Source: Tumidithrix helvetica (GTDB lineage: Bacteria > Cyanobacteriota > Cyanobacteriia > Pseudanabaenales > Pseudanabaenaceae). From it: a stretch of 64,000 bases of DNA. Each line of letters begins with the position of its first letter. Position 1 is the first letter of the stretch. The notes beneath the pieces are model-generated. The model was not told where the DNA came from, made no database searches, and worked only from the letters and a program-made list of their open reading frames with translations. Of the stretch, positions 59,243-64,000 are shown in pieces. The position numbers and the translations under genes are program-made. Where the stretch lies: contig NZ_CBDDRA010000016.1 in assembly GCF_965232925.1 (NCBI RefSeq), forward strand, positions 1 to 64,000. The letters are read 5' to 3'.

Positions 59243-60766
59243 ATGCAAGCAATTATGGTGGTGGGAACCACTTCCAATGCAGGAAAATCTCTAATCTGTG
59301 CCGCGCTCTGCCGTCTCTATCATCGCCAAGGATGGAAAGTCACACCTTTTAAAGGGCAAAACATGGCACTCAATTCCTATGTCGTCAAGATGGAAGGGGA
59401 AGAAATTGGGGGTGAAATTGGCTATGCTCAGGCAGTGCAAGCATGGGCAGCGAATGTCGAACCCAGTGTCGCAATGAATCCAATTTTGCTCAAGCCCCAA
59501 GGCGATATGACTTCGCAAGTGATTTTCTTAGGCAAAGCTGTAGGTGTGACTCAAGCCTCAGAGTACTATCAAAATTACTTCGATCGCGGTTGGGAATGCA
59601 TTCAAACTTCCTTGGCGAAGCTGGCAGAGCAGTTTGACTTGGTAATTTGCGAAGGGGCAGGCAGTCCCGCCGAAATTAATCTCAAACATCGCGATTTAAC
59701 CAATATGCGGGTAGCGATGCATTTGAATGCCGCTACAATCCTAGTTGTCTGTATCGATCTGGGTGGAGCCTTTGCCCATGTGGTCGGAACCTTGCAACTG
59801 CTCGAGCCTGAGGAACGAGCGCAGATTAAAGGCATCGTTATTAATAAATTTAGAGGGCAGCGATCGCTCCTGCAATCTGGCATTGATTGGCTAGAGGAGT
59901 ATACGGGTATTCCTGTGATAGGCGTGATTCCCTATCTCGATATAGCCTTCCCTGCCGAAGATTCGGTGAGCTTGTTTGAACGTCGCAGTCGGCTCTCGCC
60001 AACGGACATTAGTATTGCAGTATTGCGACTACCTCGTATTTCCAACTTCACAGATTTCGATCCGTTGATTGCTGAGTCAACAGTGGATTTGCGTTTTGTC
60101 GCTCTCGGACAAACCTTAGGCAAACCCGATGCCGTAATTTTACCTGGCTCCAAAACCACGATCGCCGATCTAATCGCCTTACAGGAATCAGGCATGGCTG
60201 ACCAATTGCGTGACTATTGGCAAGGTGGTGGCACAGTCCTAGGAATTTGTGGCGGGCTGCAAATGTTAGGTCAAGCGATCGCCGATCCTGAAGGCAGAGA
60301 AGGAAAATCTGGAAGTTTTACAGGGCTGGGGCTTCTACCAATTACAACCACGATTACCGACACCAAAATTCTCCGCCAGCGTCAAGCTATGTCTATTTGT
60401 TCCCTATTTGGGAGGGGGTTTGAGCAGGAAGTTGAGCAAAGCAATTTCGATATCACTGGGTATGAAATTCATCAGGGTATTTCTAAGATTTTGCCAGAAC
60501 AGGGAAATCAAGTCAGCGAGCTGTTTGATGATGCTGACCTTGGCATGGTGACAACCGATGGCAGGGTATGGGGAACTTATCTGCACGGATTATTTGACAG
60601 CGGTAAATGGCGACGCCATTGGTTAAATCAGTTACGGCATAAGCGCGGTATCTCACCTTTACCGATTGATACTTTAGATTATCAGCAACAACGCGATCGC
60701 ATCTTTGACCAACTTGCCGATGCGATCGCGCCCCATCTCGATCTGAGTAAACTACTCAGTCTTTAG
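59243..60766 (+). CDS. cobQ: Cobyric acid synthase
   Basis: CobQ amidates adenosylcobyrinic acid a,c-diamide at four positions, using glutamine and ATP, late in cobalamin (or pseudocobalamin) synthesis. The 507-residue protein has the N-terminal ATP-binding dethiobiotin-synthetase-like domain (VVGTTSNAGKS, FKGQNMALNSYV). The class I glutamine amidotransferase domain has nucleophile Cys in GICGGLQMLG (about residue 337) and His in GTYLHGLFD (about 450). Length is typical. Confidence 0.96.
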   Translation: MQAIMVVGTTSNAGKSLICAALCRLYHRQGWKVTPFKGQNMALNSYVVKMEGEEIGGEIGYAQAVQAWAANVEPSVAMNPILLKPQGDMTSQVIFLGKAVGVTQASEYYQNYFDRGWECIQTSLAKLAEQFDLVICEGAGSPAEINLKHRDLTNMRVAMHLNAATILVVCIDLGGAFAHVVGTLQLLEPEERAQIKGIVINKFRGQRSLLQSGIDWLEEYTGIPVIGVIPYLDIAFPAEDSVSLFERRSRLSPTDISIAVLRLPRISNFTDFDPLIAESTVDLRFVALGQTLGKPDAVILPGSKTTIADLIALQESGMADQLRDYWQGGGTVLGICGGLQMLGQAIADPEGREGKSGSFTGLGLLPITTTITDTKILRQRQAMSICSLFGRGFEQEVEQSNFDITGYEIHQGISKILPEQGNQVSELFDDADLGMVTTDGRVWGTYLHGLFDSGKWRRHWLNQLRHKRGISPLPIDTLDYQQQRDRIFDQLADAIAPHLDLSKLLSL

Positions 60767-60908
60767 GAGAATCTCTAGAGTTTTTCAGGGTAAAGTTATA
60801 ATTCCTGTAGAGCTTTGTAAGACCAGTGAAATGCAACCTAAAATGGCTTGATTCCGTCCCAAAGATGACTATTATCTCTCTCTCAATCCTACCCTCTGGA
60901 GACTGGCG

Positions 60909-61448
60909 ATGAATAACTCACTCTTATTACTAGGCGAATTTTCGGAGCAAGATATTCTTTGGTTACAGCAGTTTTGCCAGAGAATTGATTTAAAAGCAGG
61001 AGAAGTACTCATACAAGAAGGTGTTCCGATCGAGATGCTTTATTTTCTCCTAGAGGGCAGGCTCACGGTCAAAGTTTTATCATCCAATAACCACGATCGC
61101 CATCGGATGCTGGCAAATCTAACCCCAGGAGAGATTATTGGCGAGATGTCCTTTATCGATCGTCGCCCTCCTTCTGCAACGGTCATTGCTAATAGCGAGG
61201 CAGTCTTATTGGCAATTCCCCATGCGTTATTAGCGCAAAGAACTGAGGAGGATATTGACTTTGGGCGACGTTTCTATCGCGGACTTGCCTATTGCTTATC
61301 AAATCGCCTGCGATTGATGAACGTCAGCTTACCTCAAGCTGGTATTGAAGTCAGTGGCACGGTTCCTTCGGAATTTGCCAATTCCGAAGTTGCGGCTAAA
61401 CTTCCAGTTGCCCAGGCTCGACTTGAGACTCTCATTGCGTCTATATAG
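60909..61448 (+). CDS. Cyclic nucleotide-binding domain protein without a DNA-binding domain
   Basis: The 179-residue protein has a single cNMP-binding fold (about residues 15-135). The phosphate-binding cassette appears as GEIIGEMSFIDRRPPSATVIA. It lacks the C-terminal winged helix of Crp/NtcA, having only a 40-residue tail. It may act as a sensor partnering with other proteins. It follows cobQ by 142 nt on the same strand. Confidence 0.85.
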   Translation: MNNSLLLLGEFSEQDILWLQQFCQRIDLKAGEVLIQEGVPIEMLYFLLEGRLTVKVLSSNNHDRHRMLANLTPGEIIGEMSFIDRRPPSATVIANSEAVLLAIPHALLAQRTEEDIDFGRRFYRGLAYCLSNRLRLMNVSLPQAGIEVSGTVPSEFANSEVAAKLPVAQARLETLIASI

Positions 61449-61574
61449 AAGGGTGGGTATAGGCTGAAAGCCCGTGTAGGTAAGATGCCTGCGCTGCAAA
61501 TAAACTACAATTTATCTAGGATTTTTATACTTACCACTATTGTTCTCTTCAACCATTAAAAACAAATTGGCATT

Positions 61575-62024
61575 ATGAAACCAGCGATCGCACTAATTGT
61601 TCTAGTCTTTATGACCTTGTTGCTACTTCCTACGGCTGTTTATGCCGCAAATCCCAGCCATGTTGTGAGGTTGCGTGAAACCCAAGAATGTGTAAATTGC
61701 GACCTCAGTAATGCGTATCTAATTGCCGCGAATTTGGAGGGGAATTATATGCTTGGCTCTAATCTAAGCAAGGCAAATTTAAAGGCGGCAAATCTCGGAT
61801 CCGCCCGTCTCAGTCGGACAAACTTAACAGGAGCCAATCTAAGTTTGGCAAATCTCAACCACGCTAGTTTAGTGTTAGCTAACTTGACCAATGCTAATTT
61901 AGACCATGCCGACCTCAGCTATGCCGATCTCTTAAGCGCCTCGTTAGTGGGAGTTAACCTCAACAACATTAAACTCTGTCAAACTACTCTGCCTGATGGC
62001 GTCATCTCCAATCGAGATTGTTAA
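61575..62024 (+). CDS. Secreted pentapeptide-repeat protein
   Basis: The 149-residue protein has a signal peptide (LIVLVFMTLLLLPTAVYA) and A(D/N)LXX pentapeptide repeats between about residues 45 and 130 (ANLSKANLKAANL-like). This predicts a right-handed beta-helix. The CVNC and later Cys residues before and after the helix may form disulfides. Such proteins are common in the cyanobacterial thylakoid lumen or periplasm; function is unknown. Confidence 0.9.
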   Translation: MKPAIALIVLVFMTLLLLPTAVYAANPSHVVRLRETQECVNCDLSNAYLIAANLEGNYMLGSNLSKANLKAANLGSARLSRTNLTGANLSLANLNHASLVLANLTNANLDHADLSYADLLSASLVGVNLNNIKLCQTTLPDGVISNRDC

Positions 62025-62329
62025 ACTTTATTCCCGCAAATAGTAGTCTGTCAACGATTCGTTGATGGGTATGTAGAATCTAGAAAGCTTTTTGGGTGTG
62101 TTTTTGAAGGTTTTCAACCCTCAAAAAATTCTTGACAAAACACTAAGAAGTTAAGCCTTTACGACAAGATCTAAAAAATCTCGATCTTTTTAGATTTGCC
62201 CGTTATATAGAATGTATTTTGATGTTAAGATTAAAGACTGTGCAATTATTTACGCTCGGATCAGGTGAATGCACCAAAGTCGGAGACCATCCGATTACCT
62301 GTACGGCATCTAAACATCAAATTCAAATT
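62025..62329 (+). other. rplU leader and promoter region
   Basis: The 305-nt spacer contains an imperfect hairpin at about 62101-62129 (TTTTTGAAGG with CCTCAAAAA) that could end the pentapeptide transcript. TTGACA (62132-62137) is a candidate -35 box, but no clean -10 follows at 17 nt. The part after 62219 is open in the rplU frame but is not homologous to L21. I cannot confirm an L21-leader autoregulatory fold by eye. Confidence 0.35.
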
Positions 62330-62698
62330 ATGAGTTACGCAATTATTCAAACAGGTGGTAAGCAATATCGGGTTGAGACTGGCAGATTCTATGATGTAGA
62401 GTTTCTCCATGTCGAGCCAGATACAAAACTCACCATTACAGATGTCTACCTTGTTAATCTTGATGGCAACGTCAGTATTGGGCAACCTTTGGTAGAAGGT
62501 GCAGCGGTAGAAGTGACGATCAGGCAGCACTTGAAGGCAAAGAAAGTAATTGTCTACAAGATGAAGCCCAAAAAGAAAACTCGTTCAAAAAATGGACATC
62601 GTCAAACATTAACGCGCATTATGGTCGATGCCATTAGCCTTAATGGTGTGGTATCCAATGCCAATAATATTAAAGTAGACGAGCCTGTAGCAGTCTAG
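62330..62698 (+). CDS. rplU: 50S ribosomal protein L21
   Basis: From ATG 62330 the 122-residue protein begins MSYAIIQTGGKQYRVETGRF, the universal L21 start. It continues with HLKAKKVIVYKMKPKKKTRSKN, the basic loop that binds 23S rRNA. The 37 extra upstream codons of the open frame are not L21-like and were left out. It is followed after 90 nt by rpmA, the usual order. Confidence 0.96.
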   Translation: MSYAIIQTGGKQYRVETGRFYDVEFLHVEPDTKLTITDVYLVNLDGNVSIGQPLVEGAAVEVTIRQHLKAKKVIVYKMKPKKKTRSKNGHRQTLTRIMVDAISLNGVVSNANNIKVDEPVAV

Positions 62699-62788
62699 AG
62701 TTTCGAGAATTCAGACGATTCGATTTAGATTGGTCTGATTAAGTTCAACCTGCGTAATTTATTCAGTAAAGTTAGAGGTTAATAGGTC

Positions 62789-63076
62789 ATGGCACATAAG
62801 AAAGGTACGGGTAGTACGCGTAACGGGCGCGACTCTAATGCTAAGCGTTTAGGTGTTAAGCGTTATGGTGGCGAAAAAGTTACCGCAGGTAGCATCTTAG
62901 TCCGTCAACGTGGAACCAAGTTTCACCCAGGCAATAATGTTGGTATTGGCAGTGACGATACCCTATATTCCACAGTTGCTGGCATTGTCACGTTTGAAAG
63001 ATTAGGCAAAACTCGCCAAAAGATCAGCGTTTACCCTGTTGCAGTCGAAGCAACTACAGAGGCTGTAGCAGTATAG
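62789..63076 (+). CDS. rpmA: 50S ribosomal protein L27
   Basis: The 95-residue protein begins MAHKKGTGSTRNGRDSNAKR and has the L27 signature VRQRGTKFHPGNNVG. The N-terminus AHKKG is near the peptidyl-transferase centre. There is no Firmicutes-type N-terminal extension. The rplU-rpmA operon ends at the terminator at 63112. Confidence 0.97.
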   Translation: MAHKKGTGSTRNGRDSNAKRLGVKRYGGEKVTAGSILVRQRGTKFHPGNNVGIGSDDTLYSTVAGIVTFERLGKTRQKISVYPVAVEATTEAVAV

Positions 63077-63111
63077 GCGATCGCAAATTACGCTTATAAA
63101 GATAACTTGAG

Positions 63112-63142
63112 GGGAGCCAAGCATTGCTTGGCTCCCTTTTTT
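63112..63142 (+). terminator. Intrinsic terminator of rplU-rpmA
   Basis: GGGAGCCAAGCA and TGCTTGGCTCCC pair perfectly around one T and are followed by TTTTTT. It is 35 nt after the rpmA stop. From 63143 to 63423 I see only an AT-rich promoter region with no feature I can name. Confidence 0.94.
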
Positions 63143-63423
63143 ATTGCTAGATTTTTCTGACCCGTTAAAGTTTGTGGCGCTTTGTCTATTTTGGGGGAAT
63201 CCATCAAGCTACGAAGATGCGAACTTCAATCAAGCGTTCTCGCCTGTGAATTTGGACTCTTCATAGTATGTCTAGCTTATTTCAAGCCTTTTATAGTTAG
63301 AATTTTACTTTTTTTATCTCGAACTAGCATTTATTGTCGGTTTAATAACTTTCTTATGAAAATTTCTTGCTTTGTTTACAGGGTGATTACTATATATCCA
63401 TGTCGTAGTTTTAGAATATTCAA

Positions 63424-64000
63424 ATGAGCCCAATCAAAAAAATTAGTCGCAAAATCTTGTTGATTGTTGCGGCATTTGTTATCGGTTTAATTGCTGCATC
63501 ATCCATTTCCATTCTTGCTGTTGAAGCAGCGCCACAGTGGAGTTATGGTGGTGCAGAAAACCCCACGAGATGGGGCGATCTCAGCACTGATTTCGCAATG
63601 TGTGAGATCGGCAAGGAACAATCTCCTATTAATATCGCAGGTGCTGCAAAAGGAAGCCCCGCAAAAATCGTCTTTCACTACAGTCCAGCACCCTTAGTCG
63701 TTTTTAACAATGGTCATACGATCCAAGTAAATTATGCAAAAGGAAGCACCGTGACGATTGATGGCAATGAATACGAACTTCTCCAGTTCCACTTCCATAC
63801 CCCAAGCGAACATACCATTGATGGGAAAGCTTCAGCAATGGAACTGCACCTAGTTCACCGTAATACGGCAGGCAAATTAGCTGTTGTTGGCATCATGCTG
63901 GATGAAGGATCTGAAAATCCTCTAATTAATGAGATTTGGCAGAATATTCCTGCTGCTGGCAAAACCAATAAGGTCAGCGATCGCACGATTAATGCTGCTG
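63424..64000 (+). CDS. ecaA: Alpha-class carbonic anhydrase, exported (3' cut by window end)
   Basis: The open frame runs from ATG 63424 to the last base (192 residues visible). It has a membrane-spanning signal segment (ILLIVAAFVIGLIAASSISI), then WSYGGAENPTRWGDL and CEIGKEQSPINI. The zinc His pair is in LLQFHFHTPSEH and the third His in MELHLVHRN. These are the alpha carbonic anhydrase signatures of cyanobacterial EcaA, which acts in the periplasm on CO2/bicarbonate. The start has no strong ribosome-binding site in view. Confidence 0.93.
   Translation, partial: MSPIKKISRKILLIVAAFVIGLIAASSISILAVEAAPQWSYGGAENPTRWGDLSTDFAMCEIGKEQSPINIAGAAKGSPAKIVFHYSPAPLVVFNNGHTIQVNYAKGSTVTIDGNEYELLQFHFHTPSEHTIDGKASAMELHLVHRNTAGKLAVVGIMLDEGSENPLINEIWQNIPAAGKTNKVSDRTINAA

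Noticed and set aside
1..64000. tRNA, rRNA or replication origin
   Set aside because: I found no cloverleaf, rRNA segment or DnaA-box cluster on reading; a tRNAscan or Infernal run would be needed to exclude a cryptic one.

Overview
The window is cyanobacterial chromosome. The octamer GCGATCGC (HIP1) is scattered through almost every gene. The gene set is also typically cyanobacterial: the bidirectional NiFe hydrogenase hoxEFUYH, pyruvate:flavodoxin oxidoreductase nifJ, an SLH/OprB-type porin, alpha and beta carbonic anhydrases, DUF29, and an Aap/Bzt-like amino-acid permease. A Pseudanabaena-like, low-GC filamentous lineage is my impression only; nothing here proves the genus.

1-14,100 is a fermentation and hydrogen island. 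On the minus strand lie nifJ, a dihydroorotate-dehydrogenase-like gene, pfkA, a dienelactone-hydrolase-like gene, hypA and hypB. Divergently on the plus strand lie hoxE, hoxF, hoxU, hoxY and hoxH. Glycolytic pyruvate, low-potential electrons from NifJ, the NAD(P)H-linked hydrogenase and two of its nickel-insertion factors are thus side by side. hoxW and hypCDEF are not in the window.

14,300-23,750 is an accessory region and the most interesting part. A three-gene operon (15,600-20,563) encodes a VMAP-like protein, a MoxR-type AAA+ ATPase, and a degenerate vWA-like domain fused to a formylglycine-generating-enzyme/C-type-lectin-fold (FGE) domain. It looks like a MoxR-vWA-VMAP ternary conflict system. 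The FGE C-terminus carries a variable repeat of a diversity-generating retroelement (DGR). A second stand-alone FGE protein (22,383-23,219) carries another. Between them, at 21,312-21,393, lies the adenine-rich template repeat. The two variable repeats differ from it at 17 and 15 adenines and at only one non-adenine. The template is fused to a deletion remnant of the DGR reverse transcriptase, so the element is inactive in cis. A VapBC-like pair, an IS630 relic and a palindromic MITE-like repeat fill the rest.

23,750-36,300 is mostly housekeeping or transport: yifB/comM, dapF, a porin, a TauABC/SsuABC-like ABC transporter that shares an 11-base palindromic motif with the porin leader, a GNAT-TrhO fusion, and a beta carbonic anhydrase. 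It ends with a SNF2 helicase-methyltransferase gene that has lost its 5' half. The loss is at the border of an AT-rich, HIP1-poor module (36,362-40,131) encoding a RecQ-phosphoribosyltransferase fusion and a DprA-like protein, probably a horizontally acquired defence or DNA-processing pair.

40,250-42,260 holds a HIP1-based minisatellite, dispersed copies of its unit, and small toxin-antitoxin genes, one of them YoeB-type. 42,261-53,470 holds an EAL phosphodiesterase, a GAF-LuxR regulator, a large hybrid histidine kinase, a FAD oxidoreductase, a lipoprotein, a MOSC protein and a metal-site-deficient MBL-fold protein. 53,600-57,750 is a second accessory patch: a DUF262/DUF1524 (GmrSD-like) nuclease, an ADP-ribosyltransferase-like protein whose 5' end looks frameshifted, and several toxin-antitoxin relics. 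The end is housekeeping: amino-acid permease, cobQ behind a 76-nt hairpin, a cNMP-binding protein, a pentapeptide-repeat protein, rplU-rpmA, and the start of a periplasmic alpha carbonic anhydrase.
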